Below are positions 1 through 7,955 of a stretch of DNA of 64,000 bases, in pieces. Numbering within the stretch: position 1 is the first letter of the stretch; each line of letters begins with the position of its first letter. The DNA is from Arcicella lustrica. Lineage in GTDB: Bacteria > Bacteroidota > Bacteroidia > Cytophagales > Spirosomataceae. The DNA lies in assembly GCF_034930985.1 (NCBI RefSeq), contig NZ_JAYGIM010000001.1, positions 62,001-126,000 on the forward strand. The letters run 5' to 3'. Under the pieces are notes generated by a model, which made no database searches, was not told the origin of the DNA, and was given only the letters and a program-made list of their open reading frames with translations. A program made the translations under genes and the position numbers.

Positions 1-944
1 ATACTTGGACTTTAACCATCGGTGGTGAATCTGTTAAAACGACAAAGACATACAAACTCAAAGAGTTAAAGGAGAAATTCAAACATTATACTTATCAACT
101 TACTTTAGAATGTGGAGGAAATGGACGTTCGGGTTATTTTCCACAGACTTCTGGAAACCAATGGGAGCAAGGAGCAGTAAGTTGTGCAGAGTGGACGGGC
201 GTTAGGCTCAAAGATATTTTGGCGGATGTCGGTTTGAAAGATGATGCCGTTTATATTGGCTATTACGGACAAGATATTCACTTGAGTAGAACACCAAATA
301 AGTCGGTAATTTCAAGAGGAGTACCTATTAAAAAAGCCTTGGAAGACGAAACGCTCATCGCTTGGGCTGTGAATGGCAAAGATATTCCTTTGGAGCATGG
401 TTTTCCTCTTCGTTTGGTGATTGGTGGTTGGCCTGCATCTGTTTCTGGAAAATGGTTAGATAAAATTGTAGTCAGAAACAAAGAGCATGATGGCGAAAAA
501 ATGAGTGGACATAGTTATAGAGTACCGATTCATCCAATTGAACCGGGAGAAAAATTAGCTGAAACACCCGAAAATTTCAAAATTATTGGAGCGATGCCAG
601 TGAAATCTTTGATTACTTATCCTAAAACGGGAGCAGTAATTGATGCTGGAAAAACGCTTACATTGCGTGGACACGCTTGGGCAGGCGATTTAACAATCAA
701 TGAAGTATCGCTTTCGATTGATTATGGTGTTACTTGGAAGAAATGTAATTTGGAAGCTCCAAAAAATCGTTTGGCTTGGCAACATTGGTCTTTAGCCTTG
801 GATTTTTCACAAAAAGGCTATTTTGAAGTATGGGTAAGAGCAACTGATAGTAAAGGAATTACGCAACCAATGGTTATCCCACAGTGGAATCCAGGCGGAT
901 ATTTGAATAATGCTTGTCACAGAATTGCGGTGAAAGTCGTATAA
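1..944 (+). CDS. Sulfite-oxidase-family molybdopterin oxidoreductase, 5' end cut by the window
   Basis: The reading frame is open from nucleotide 3 (first whole codon), so the gene begins before the window; the first internal ATG at 219 is not the start. The visible part reads TWTLTIGGE, then LECGGNGRSGYFPQ, whose Cys (codon 111-113) matches the molybdenum-ligating Cys of the sulfite oxidase fold, then WTGVRLKDIL and, from about nt 590, an Ig-like dimerisation domain ending in WNPGGYLNNACHRI. These are typical of SorA/YedY-type enzymes. A haem c protein follows 12 bp downstream, as in SorAB sulfite dehydrogenases, so sulfite oxidation feeding electrons to a cytochrome is the likely role. The signal peptide is outside the window, so location is inferred. 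Confidence 0.85.
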   Translation, partial: TWTLTIGGESVKTTKTYKLKELKEKFKHYTYQLTLECGGNGRSGYFPQTSGNQWEQGAVSCAEWTGVRLKDILADVGLKDDAVYIGYYGQDIHLSRTPNKSVISRGVPIKKALEDETLIAWAVNGKDIPLEHGFPLRLVIGGWPASVSGKWLDKIVVRNKEHDGEKMSGHSYRVPIHPIEPGEKLAETPENFKIIGAMPVKSLITYPKTGAVIDAGKTLTLRGHAWAGDLTINEVSLSIDYGVTWKKCNLEAPKNRLAWQHWSLALDFSQKGYFEVWVRATDSKGITQPMVIPQWNPGGYLNNACHRIAVKVV

Positions 945-956
945 ACCAACAATGAG

Positions 957-1382
957 ATGAAAGTTATCAACATATATTTATTTGTCGGAACGATATTGAT
1001 TACTTTTTTTGCTTTCAAGCAAGCCAAGTATTCAACTCCGCAATCAGCACTCAAAACTCAAAACTCATATCTATCTGATTCGTTGACGATTGATTCAGAA
1101 ACGGGATTAATCAACGATACCAATTTGATGATGATAAAGGCACAATGTACAGCATGCCATAATACACAGTTGATTCAGCAACATCGTTTTACTCGTGAAG
1201 GCTGGAAGGATAAAATCAGGTGGATGCAGAAAAACCATAAATTATGGGATTTAGGCCAATCTGAAAAAGTAGTATTAGACTATTTAGAAAAGTATTATTC
1301 ACCTAAAATGGCTTCTCAAAAAATTCTAAACAGACGTGAATTATTGAAGACTATACAGTGGTATAAATTGGAGAATCCTTGA
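957..1382 (+). CDS. Monohaem cytochrome c, probable electron acceptor of the upstream molybdoenzyme
   Basis: 141 aa with an N-terminal hydrophobic segment (residues 4-20, YLFVGTILITFFAF), probably a signal peptide or membrane anchor. One haem-attachment motif CTACH lies near residue 63; a downstream Met (for example in the SPKMASQ stretch) could be the sixth ligand. It starts 12 bp after the molybdoenzyme stop, so the two are almost certainly co-transcribed. By analogy with SorB it would pass electrons from sulfite oxidation into the periplasmic electron-transfer chain; that partner assignment is inference from context. The alternative ATG at 952 is closed by a stop after two codons. Confidence 0.8.
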   Translation: MKVINIYLFVGTILITFFAFKQAKYSTPQSALKTQNSYLSDSLTIDSETGLINDTNLMMIKAQCTACHNTQLIQQHRFTREGWKDKIRWMQKNHKLWDLGQSEKVVLDYLEKYYSPKMASQKILNRRELLKTIQWYKLENP

Positions 1383-1390
1383 TGTAAATT

Positions 1391-1448
1391 TCACCTCCTA
1401 AAATTTGACAATATTAAAAGTAAATTGTTTGTCAAATTTAGGAGGTGA
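1391..1448. repeat. Long inverted repeat between convergent genes
   Basis: Arms 1391-1411 and 1429-1448 are complementary except for one bulged A; the outer ends read TCACCTCCTA and TAGGAGGTGA. It sits between the ends of the cytochrome gene and fmt, where a bidirectional terminator would be expected, but neither side has a clear T-run. The same TCACCTCCTA word builds the palindrome at 58496-58535. Confidence 0.7.
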
Positions 1449-1494
1449 TAATAGAGAACCAAAATCTATAAGTCTTTATCCTAAAAGTCCAAAA

Positions 1495-2409
1495 CTACAA
1501 TCTATACCCTCTCAAAAACTCCTCAATTCCCATGCGCTTTTTGCCTTCTAATTGTAATTCTTCAATGGCTAAATAGCCATCTGAACATTTGAAGTATAAG
1601 TATTTTTTGCCATCACTTTTAAAAGCTTCTTCAAATTGAACGTTTTCATCTGTTATTTTAGCTGTACGATAGATTTTACAAACTTTTCCGTTTAAAGTAG
1701 TCCAAGCGGCAGGATATGGAGAAAGTCCACGGATGAAATCGTAAACTAATTTGTTAGATTTAGTCCAATTAATTTCACAAGTTTCTTTGAAAATCTTCGG
1801 AGCGTGTTTTATCTCATCAGATTCTACTTGTGGCTCTTGCGGATAATCGCCAGCTTCGATTGCTCTCACGGTTTTTAAAACCAATTTTGCACCAATGTGC
1901 ATCAAACGAACATACACATCTCCCACATTGTCAGTTTCTGAAATTGGCTCATGTTCTTGAAAAATAATTGAGCCCGTATCTATTTCATGTTTTAAGAAAA
2001 AAGTAGTTACACCTGTTTCTTTTTCGCCATTGATAATTGCCCAGTTGATAGGAGCTGCACCACGGTATTGTGGCAAAAGTGAACCGTGTAGATTAAAAGT
2101 ACCTAATCTTGGCATTGTCCAAACGGCTTCTGGAAGCATTCTGAAAGCAACAACAATTTGTAGGTCGGCTTCATAACTTTTTAGTTCTTCTAAGAATTCA
2201 GGATTCTTTAGTTTTTCTGGCTGTAAAATAGGAACCTGAGGCGCATTGGCTAAAACATACTCTTTTACTGCCGACATTCCAATCTTTAAACCACGACCAA
2301 TCGGTTTATCTGGTGCAGTAATTACTGCTACAACATTACAGTTATTTTCTACTAAAATTCTTAAACTCTCAACGGCAAAGTCGGGAGTACCCATAAAGAT
2401 TATTTTCAT
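1495..2409 (-). CDS. fmt: Methionyl-tRNA formyltransferase
   Basis: 304 aa, normal length for Fmt. It formylates Met-tRNA(fMet) with 10-formyl-THF before initiation. The N-terminal formyltransferase domain opens with MKIIFMGTPDFAVESL. The signature FNLHGSLLPQYRGAAPI (about residues 104-120) carries the catalytic Asn/His pair, and KHEIDTGSI supplies the catalytic Asp. The C-terminal OB-like domain covers about residues 205-304. The gene stands alone, convergent with the cytochrome gene, and its start is followed upstream by a long intergenic region. Start chosen at the MKIIFMGTPDFA methionine, the usual N-terminus of the family. Confidence 0.97.
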   Translation of the reverse strand: MKIIFMGTPDFAVESLRILVENNCNVVAVITAPDKPIGRGLKIGMSAVKEYVLANAPQVPILQPEKLKNPEFLEELKSYEADLQIVVAFRMLPEAVWTMPRLGTFNLHGSLLPQYRGAAPINWAIINGEKETGVTTFFLKHEIDTGSIIFQEHEPISETDNVGDVYVRLMHIGAKLVLKTVRAIEAGDYPQEPQVESDEIKHAPKIFKETCEINWTKSNKLVYDFIRGLSPYPAAWTTLNGKVCKIYRTAKITDENVQFEEAFKSDGKKYLYFKCSDGYLAIEELQLEGKKRMGIEEFLRGYRL

Positions 2410-2597
2410 AAGATTAATATTTGTTTTATCAGCGTAAACACTAGATTGAGATGGCTGATTTTGGTTTTTCTAATTTTTTCTCAACAAAGAAAATGGATAA
2501 ATTAAGATTTGTTGGTGCTTGTTGGTTAAATCTTCTAACTGCCAGTATCGTGAATTCAATATAAATTTTCTAAAAAAAACACAATTTGAAATTTCTC

Positions 2598-2628
2598 TTT
2601 GAATTCGAAATCTGTTTTACTATCTTTG
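2598..2628 (+). promoter_or_regulatory. Bacteroidota-type promoter for the small transcript at about 2636
   Basis: TTTG at 2598-2601 and TATCTTTG at 2621-2628 are separated by 19 nt, an exact match to the Bacteroidota -33/-7 pattern (TTTG, TAnnTTTG). Transcription should start near 2635. Confidence 0.7.
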
Positions 2629-2634
2629 CTAACT

Positions 2635-2746
2635 CAATTCAGTAAAATATGCAACGAAAGACTCAAACAAGCATCATTCATTAGCTTCGAAATTTCTGCA
2701 AAGGTCATAAAAAATCTTGTAGAACGGTCGAAAGCCGTTCTTTTTG
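2635..2746 (+). ncRNA. Candidate ~110-nt small RNA or attenuated leader
   Basis: It lies between the promoter ending at 2628 and a hairpin terminator: AGAACGG (2721-2727) pairs with CCGTTCT (2735-2741) and is followed by TTTTT. Inside is an 11-codon ORF, 2649-2684, MQRKTQTSIIH. greA has its own promoter 100 bp further on, so this is a self-contained short transcript: either an sRNA or a leader whose structural gene is now greA. No known RNA family was recognised. Confidence 0.5.
2721..2745 (+). terminator. Intrinsic terminator of the small transcript
   Basis: 7-bp GC-containing stem (2721-2727 with 2735-2741), 7-nt loop, then a run of T. It should stop transcription before the greA promoter. 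Confidence 0.65.
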
Positions 2747-2850
2747 TTTGTAAAGAGTTTGGGTAAATATTTTTAGAATAGGAATTTCACTTGCTGGCAG
2801 CGATGTCAGTAATTTTTTTTGTATCAACTCAAAGAAGTGCTGAATGTAAA

Positions 2851-2880
2851 TTGTGGTAATATAATCTTATAGTAGTTTTG
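2851..2880 (+). promoter_or_regulatory. greA promoter
   Basis: TTG at 2851-2853 and TAGTTTTG at 2873-2880 with a 19-nt spacer match the Bacteroidota consensus. The predicted start, near 2887, gives a ~45-nt leader before the ATG at 2931. Confidence 0.65.
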
Positions 2881-2930
2881 ACTATGATTTTAAACAATTT
2901 GCTTCATCATTTTTGTAAAAAATAAAGACA

Positions 2931-3404
2931 ATGGGAAAAGTACAGTATTATACTGCGGAGAAATTAGAGGAATTAAAAGCTGAATTGCAATATTTAAAAT
3001 TGCAAGGACGTTCGGATATGGCAAAGCAAATTGCGGAGGCTCGTGATAAAGGAGATTTAAGTGAAAATGCTGAATACGATGCCGCAAAAGACGCACAAGG
3101 TTTATTGGAATTGAAGATTTCTAAAATGGAAGAAATCGTTGCCAATGCTCGTGTTTTGAACGAAATCAATATTGATACGTCTAAAGTTTCGATTTTATCA
3201 AAAGTAAAAATCAAAAATAAGAAAAATGGGATGGAAGTTGTTTATACCATCGTGTCGGAAGAAGAAGCAGATTTGAAAGCTGGTAAAATCTCTAACTCAT
3301 CGCCATTTGGAAAAGGATTATTTGGAAAATCAGTTGGAGATATTGCTGAAATTCAAGCGCCTGCTGGTAAATTAGAATTTGAAATTCTTGAAATTACTCG
3401 TTAG
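2931..3404 (+). CDS. greA: Transcription elongation factor GreA
   Basis: 157 aa, the usual size. The N-terminal coiled-coil finger (residues 1-75) contains the conserved stretch ARDKGDLSENAEYDAAKDAQ, whose acidic tip residues (D, E) enter the RNA polymerase secondary channel and trigger cleavage of backtracked transcripts. The C-terminal FKBP-like domain (about 80-157) ends with the family's usual SPFGKGLFGKSVGD segment. Single gene with its own promoter and terminator. Confidence 0.97.
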   Translation: MGKVQYYTAEKLEELKAELQYLKLQGRSDMAKQIAEARDKGDLSENAEYDAAKDAQGLLELKISKMEEIVANARVLNEINIDTSKVSILSKVKIKNKKNGMEVVYTIVSEEEADLKAGKISNSSPFGKGLFGKSVGDIAEIQAPAGKLEFEILEITR

Positions 3405-3466
3405 AATTTAAACAAACTTTTGATTTTCTATTTTTCAAAAGCAGATTATTATACAAATCTTGAATT

Positions 3467-3502
3467 AGCCATCGTTGATTTAATCAATGATGGCTTTTTT
3501 TT
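3467..3502 (+). terminator. greA terminator
   Basis: AGCCATCGTTGATT pairs with AATCAATGATGGCT (one G-T pair) and is followed by eight T. Confidence 0.8.
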
Positions 3503-3577
3503 GTAGTTTTATACATTAATGAAATTTCAAGTATTGATGATTTTAACTGTACTTGAACAAAAACGAAGAGATATTTC

Positions 3578-5656
3578 ATGCAATTTCTATATCCATTTTT
3601 CCTTTGGGGACTTTTAGCCGCTGCGATTCCCTTGATTATTCACCTTTTTAATTTTAGAAGAACCAAAAAAGTATATTTTACCAATGTGGCTTTTCTGCGG
3701 GCTGTTAATACTACAACGTCTTCATTTCGTAGGCTAAAGCATTTATTGATTATGGCTGCAAGGATGGCTTTTATCATCGCTTTAGTACTTGCTTTTGCAC
3801 AGCCATTTTTCCCATCTAAAACTGGAGTAGGCATAAAAGTAGGAGGAATAAGTAGTTTATACATTGATAATTCATTATCGATGCAAAACGAATTGGATAA
3901 AAAATCATATTTAGATAAAGCCATCAACAAAGTAGAAGAGCTCCTGCTTTCTTTCCCACAAGGTTCTCAATTACAATTGATTACCAATGATTTTTCAGCT
4001 GATGAACATGCTGTTGGGAATACTCAGCAAATCAAAGAGCGCACTACTTCTATCAAGTTTACGCATAGTCCACGTACTTTAGAACAAGTATTGAATCGCC
4101 AGAAAAATCTAGCATCTAAACATAATTCACAAGGTGGAAACCAATATATATGGTTTTCGGATTTTCAGAAATCTACCGTAGGGAATTTATCAAAACTTAG
4201 TTTAGATTCAACTGATAGGCTTTTTCTAGTGCCAGTTCAATCGAAAGCGATTCAAAATATTTTTGTAGATTCTGTTTGGTTGAATACACCTTTTGTGCGT
4301 GAAATGCAGGTGAATCAATTGTCTGTAAAATTATTTAACACTGGTGAAACGGCAGTTGAAAATTTGCCCGTAAAATTGCTGATTGATGGTGTTCAGGTTT
4401 CGTCAACGATTGCTACTATTCCTGCTAAATCTTCAACGGTGGGTATTTTCTCTTTTAATATTCAAGGAAAAGGCTTTAAAAAAGCAAACATTTCGTTTGA
4501 TGATACACCCATTACTTTTGACAACGATTATTTTTTTGTGTTGAATGTAGCACCGAAAATTAAAGTGTTGCATTTGTCAGGACAAAATGCTGCTGGAAAA
4601 TATTTACCTGCGGTTTTTGCTAACGATAGTGTTTTTACTTACAAGAATTATGTGGCTTCAAACGTTGATGTTGGACTTTTTAAAACAGTAGATTTTATTA
4701 TTTTAGAAGGACTATCAATTATTGAAGGTTCGATGAAATTGGCTTTAGATGATTTTGTGAAATCTGGAGGAAGTTTGATGCTCATTCCGAATCAATCGCC
4801 CGATTTAAAAAGCTACAATGATTTCCTTAGTGCATTTAACATAAGAAATATTCAGGAAAAAAAATCAATTACTTCTGAAGTAACGCCACTGGCTGAACCT
4901 GTGAAATCTTCGTCATTTTTTGTAGATATTTTTGATAATTCTACACAAAAGGAAATGATACAAATGCCCAATCAAAATGCCCTAATTACTTGGCAAGCTG
5001 TGGGTGAAAAATTATTGAATTTCAGGAATAATCAACCTTTTTTAACAGTTTCAGAAGTGGCTGGTGGACGAGTATATTTGTTAGGCTCACCTTTGGATGT
5101 TCAATTTGGCGAATTTGCTAGAAATGCTCTGTTTGTACCCATCATGTATAAAATTGCGGCACAAAGCGTAGCGCAGGAGCAAACAGCTTTTTCTTTTGAA
5201 TCAAATACAATTTCTGTTGTTTTGGATGAAGTAAAAACTGAAGTGAATGCCCGCCAACCAATTTTTACTTTAAGACGCAACAAAATGGAATTTATTCCCG
5301 TACAGCATTTAGTAGGAAATCTGTTAACGATTGAATTACCCAAAGCGAATCAATTAAATGAAAACCAATTGTTGGAATCGGGATATTATGAACTGATTTT
5401 AGATGGGAAAGTACAGAAAGTATTGGCATTTAATCATGACCATAAGGAATCTATGATGGATTTTTATAGTGTGTCTGAATTGAAAAATCTTTTGGGAGCT
5501 AAGAAAAATATTCAAGTTTTTGATAAAGTAGATGATGCTGATTTTGTAAGTACTTTTAAAGAACAGAATTTTGGGGTAGCACTTTGGAAATATTTTATCA
5601 TTGCGGCTTTACTTTTCTTGGCTTTAGAAATTTTCATCATTAAAATGATGAAATAA
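3578..5656 (+). CDS. BatA-domain, VWA-like membrane protein
   Basis: 692 aa. The N-terminal BatA domain has two membrane helices (about residues 5-22 and 58-80) separated by the typical basic segment LFNFRRTKKVYFTNVAFL. A von Willebrand A-like domain follows, with a MIDAS-type DNSLSM motif near residue 97. A long beta-rich periplasmic region and a C-terminal membrane helix (about 668-688, YFIIAALLFLALEIFII) complete it. Such proteins are common single genes in Bacteroidota, related to the Bat aerotolerance proteins; the exact role is unknown. No other bat genes or MoxR ATPase lie beside it. The gene is isolated, 170 bp after greA's terminator. Confidence 0.85.
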   Translation: MQFLYPFFLWGLLAAAIPLIIHLFNFRRTKKVYFTNVAFLRAVNTTTSSFRRLKHLLIMAARMAFIIALVLAFAQPFFPSKTGVGIKVGGISSLYIDNSLSMQNELDKKSYLDKAINKVEELLLSFPQGSQLQLITNDFSADEHAVGNTQQIKERTTSIKFTHSPRTLEQVLNRQKNLASKHNSQGGNQYIWFSDFQKSTVGNLSKLSLDSTDRLFLVPVQSKAIQNIFVDSVWLNTPFVREMQVNQLSVKLFNTGETAVENLPVKLLIDGVQVSSTIATIPAKSSTVGIFSFNIQGKGFKKANISFDDTPITFDNDYFFVLNVAPKIKVLHLSGQNAAGKYLPAVFANDSVFTYKNYVASNVDVGLFKTVDFIILEGLSIIEGSMKLALDDFVKSGGSLMLIPNQSPDLKSYNDFLSAFNIRNIQEKKSITSEVTPLAEPVKSSSFFVDIFDNSTQKEMIQMPNQNALITWQAVGEKLLNFRNNQPFLTVSEVAGGRVYLLGSPLDVQFGEFARNALFVPIMYKIAAQSVAQEQTAFSFESNTISVVLDEVKTEVNARQPIFTLRRNKMEFIPVQHLVGNLLTIELPKANQLNENQLLESGYYELILDGKVQKVLAFNHDHKESMMDFYSVSELKNLLGAKKNIQVFDKVDDADFVSTFKEQNFGVALWKYFIIAALLFLALEIFIIKMMK

Positions 5657-6069
5657 TCAGAAAGAATTATCAATGATGTGTAGCTTTTGAATTAACAAAT
5701 GTTATTTTTGCTTTATATAAAATGGGTATTTTTTTTAATAATTATTGAAAATCAGCTTAAATGGGTTTATTTTTAGATAGATATAACAAATTTTCTGATT
5801 TTTAAAAAAATGGAATGATGATTGTGGATTGTTTTGTAGGAAATGATTTTTGAAAACGATGAAAAAAAAGTTATTCGTTCAGAATACAAAAAGATTAACA
5901 TGATTATTGTTAGTTTTCCTACTTTCAAAAGTCCTAATTCTGTTTATCTAAAAGTCCTTAACTTTATAACATGAAGGTATTTTAAGAAAACAGCCTAAAT
6001 TTTATTAAGTTTTTATAGTATATCATTAATCAAAACTAAGATTCGATAGCGAACTAACACATAAAAAAT
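5657..6069. other. Intergenic region, AT-rich
   Basis: 413 bp with no convincing ORF, RNA gene or promoter match. Several A/T runs of 7-8 nt are present. It presumably holds the promoter of the receiver gene at 6070, but no TAnnTTTG box was found at a proper distance. Confidence 0.5.
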
Positions 6070-6474
6070 ATGTTTACCAACGCCATAACTTTAATTGTTG
6101 ACGATGAGCACCTCAATCGTTTTCTGATGCGAAAGTACTTACAGACTTATGAAATTCCATTTGCTGAAGCTACTGATGGTCAAGAAGCTGTTGAGTTTCT
6201 TAAAGAAACAACTCATGATAAAATTGTAGTCTTGCTGGATTTGAATATGCCTGTAATGGATGGCTATGAGTTTTTAGAGTATTTGGCTAATCATTACTTA
6301 GAATTTAAAGATAAAAAAATATTAGTAATCGTGGTTTCAGCGTCTGATTACACCATTTTTAGAAAGAACGCACCACATGCTGAGATTTTAAAATATCTTC
6401 CAAAACCGGTTGGAAAAGAAATACTCCATGAGGCGATTTTAGAGGCAAATGAATATTTTAAAGCTGTAGTTTGA
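6070..6474 (+). CDS. Single-domain response regulator (receiver only)
   Basis: 134 aa made of one receiver domain. LIVDDEHLNR provides the acidic pair, LLDLNMPVMDGYEF the phospho-accepting Asp (about residue 57), VVVSAS the switch Ser and LPKPVG the conserved Lys. No output domain is present, so it probably relays phosphate or binds a partner protein. It opens a block of five two-component genes (6-15 kb); which kinase phosphorylates it cannot be told from the sequence. Confidence 0.9.
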   Translation: MFTNAITLIVDDEHLNRFLMRKYLQTYEIPFAEATDGQEAVEFLKETTHDKIVVLLDLNMPVMDGYEFLEYLANHYLEFKDKKILVIVVSASDYTIFRKNAPHAEILKYLPKPVGKEILHEAILEANEYFKAVV

Positions 6475-6500
6475 TTCCCTAAATCTTCCAAAAAATAAAC

Positions 6501-6535
6501 AAATCCCTTCACGTAGCAATTGCGGAAGGGATTTT
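6501..6535 (+). terminator. Terminator of the receiver gene
   Basis: AAATCCCTTC pairs with the GAAGGGATTT side (6501-6510 with about 6525-6534), followed by further T. It lies 26 bp after the stop. Confidence 0.75.
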
Positions 6536-6652
6536 TCATTTTTAACCCTAGTGATTATTTAGAGATTAATATGTAAATTTAACTTTTAAAACATTATTTT
6601 GTATTAAATTGTGTTTTTCAAACACGTTCAATATCTTATAAAAGGTAAAGTA

Positions 6653-6680
6653 TTGAATGAATGATACTTATCTATCTTTG
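6653..6680 (+). promoter_or_regulatory. Probable promoter of the REC-kinase gene
   Basis: TTG at 6653-6655 and TATCTTTG at 6673-6680, spacer 17 nt (slightly short of the usual 19). It would give a leader of ~175 nt before the ATG at 6864. Confidence 0.45.
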
Positions 6681-6863
6681 GTTTGAATATAAATTATTAA
6701 AAAAAGGAGTATTAAAAGATATAAATGGAGATAATTTGCTTATTTTTAATAAGCAAATTTGAATTGTCGTTTCCATAAGAATTAATATTTCCTATATTAA
6801 GTAAAACCCTTGCCTGAGTTAAGAAAAGTATTAAATAATCTACTGATAAAACAATATAAAAAT

Positions 6864-7949
6864 ATGTCTAGGATAGTACTCATTGAAGATGATTTACTTC
6901 TTGCAGAAAATACCAGTTTAATACTAACTTTAAATGGCTATGAATGTTTTGTAGCAAATAGCACTAAAGATGGTATTTTATTGATAGAGGAAATTAAGCC
7001 AGACTTAGTTGTTTGTGATATAATGCTAGATTCTATGGACGGTTTTGATGTACTTAGGATTATCAGGCAGGAAAAAGGTTTTATCAATCTACCTTTTATT
7101 TTTCTTTCGGGTTTAGCCGATTTGACGGATAAGAGAAAAGGTATGAACTTAGGTGCTGACGATTTTTTAACAAAACCATATAGTTCTAAAGATTTAATTG
7201 AAACGATTCAAGCCAGAATAGAAATCAGTTCTGTTAAAAAAGTAAATGCCGAAATTGAAACTAGGAAAAATGCAATTGATGTTTTTTATCAAATCTCTAC
7301 ACATGAATATCTCACTCCTCTGAATGGTATTATCAATTTCGGAACGCTGCTCGAAGAAATGATTAGTCAAAATGATTTGACTGATGCTGGTAGTATCGTA
7401 AAAGCAATTCAGATTTCTGGACAAAGAATGCTACGGGTTACTCGTAAGTTATTGTGGCACAATCAATTAGTTAATGGGATAAATCCTTGGGGAAGTACGA
7501 GTAAATCTAAAATAAATGTTGTTGAGCTACAGAATAGTAGTTTTAGTTTTTTGAAAAACAGTACAACCAGCCAATTTGATTTCAATATTCAAGGTGATGC
7601 GTTTTACTTATTTGATTTCAATCGTGATTCGCTTGAACAAATGATTACCGAATTGTTACAAAATGTAATTCAATATTCAGATCCTAAATTTGAAATTACT
7701 TCAGATAATTACTTCGAAAATGAAATGGTAGTTCTGACGATTAAAAATCATTATAAAGGTACTTATACAATGAGTACCAGTATGATAAAACCATTTTATC
7801 AGGCGCATTATTCTAAAGATATGAATGGTTCTGGTTTGGGTTTGTATATTATAAAAGAGTGGGTTGAAAGACAAAAAGGAAGTTTAGAAGTAAATACTTA
7901 TAACAATACTTTTGAAGTAGTTCTAAAAGTCCCTGCATCTTTGAGTTGA
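6864..7949 (+). CDS. Hybrid response regulator/histidine kinase (REC-HisKA-HATPase)
   Basis: 361 aa from the ATG at 6864 (MSRIVLIEDD); an upstream TTG at 6810 would add 18 residues of poor fit. The receiver domain (1-120) has the phospho-acceptor in VVCDIMLDSMDGFDV and the Lys in LTKPYSS. The HisKA-like H-box is STHEYLTPLNGII, with His near residue 150. The ATPase domain keeps an N-box (ELLQNVIQYS) and a G2 box (GSGLGLYIIKEW), but the G1 DxGxG box seems replaced by IKNHYKG, so catalytic activity is uncertain. REC before kinase is the layout of relay or sensor-coupled kinases that take input from another kinase. Confidence 0.85.
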   Translation: MSRIVLIEDDLLLAENTSLILTLNGYECFVANSTKDGILLIEEIKPDLVVCDIMLDSMDGFDVLRIIRQEKGFINLPFIFLSGLADLTDKRKGMNLGADDFLTKPYSSKDLIETIQARIEISSVKKVNAEIETRKNAIDVFYQISTHEYLTPLNGIINFGTLLEEMISQNDLTDAGSIVKAIQISGQRMLRVTRKLLWHNQLVNGINPWGSTSKSKINVVELQNSSFSFLKNSTTSQFDFNIQGDAFYLFDFNRDSLEQMITELLQNVIQYSDPKFEITSDNYFENEMVVLTIKNHYKGTYTMSTSMIKPFYQAHYSKDMNGSGLGLYIIKEWVERQKGSLEVNTYNNTFEVVLKVPASLS

Positions 7950-7955
7950 AATAAT

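Noticed and set aside
219..944. Complete gene starting at 219
   Set aside because: The frame is open back to nucleotide 3 and the conserved Mo-ligand Cys lies upstream of 219, so the gene is cut by the window.
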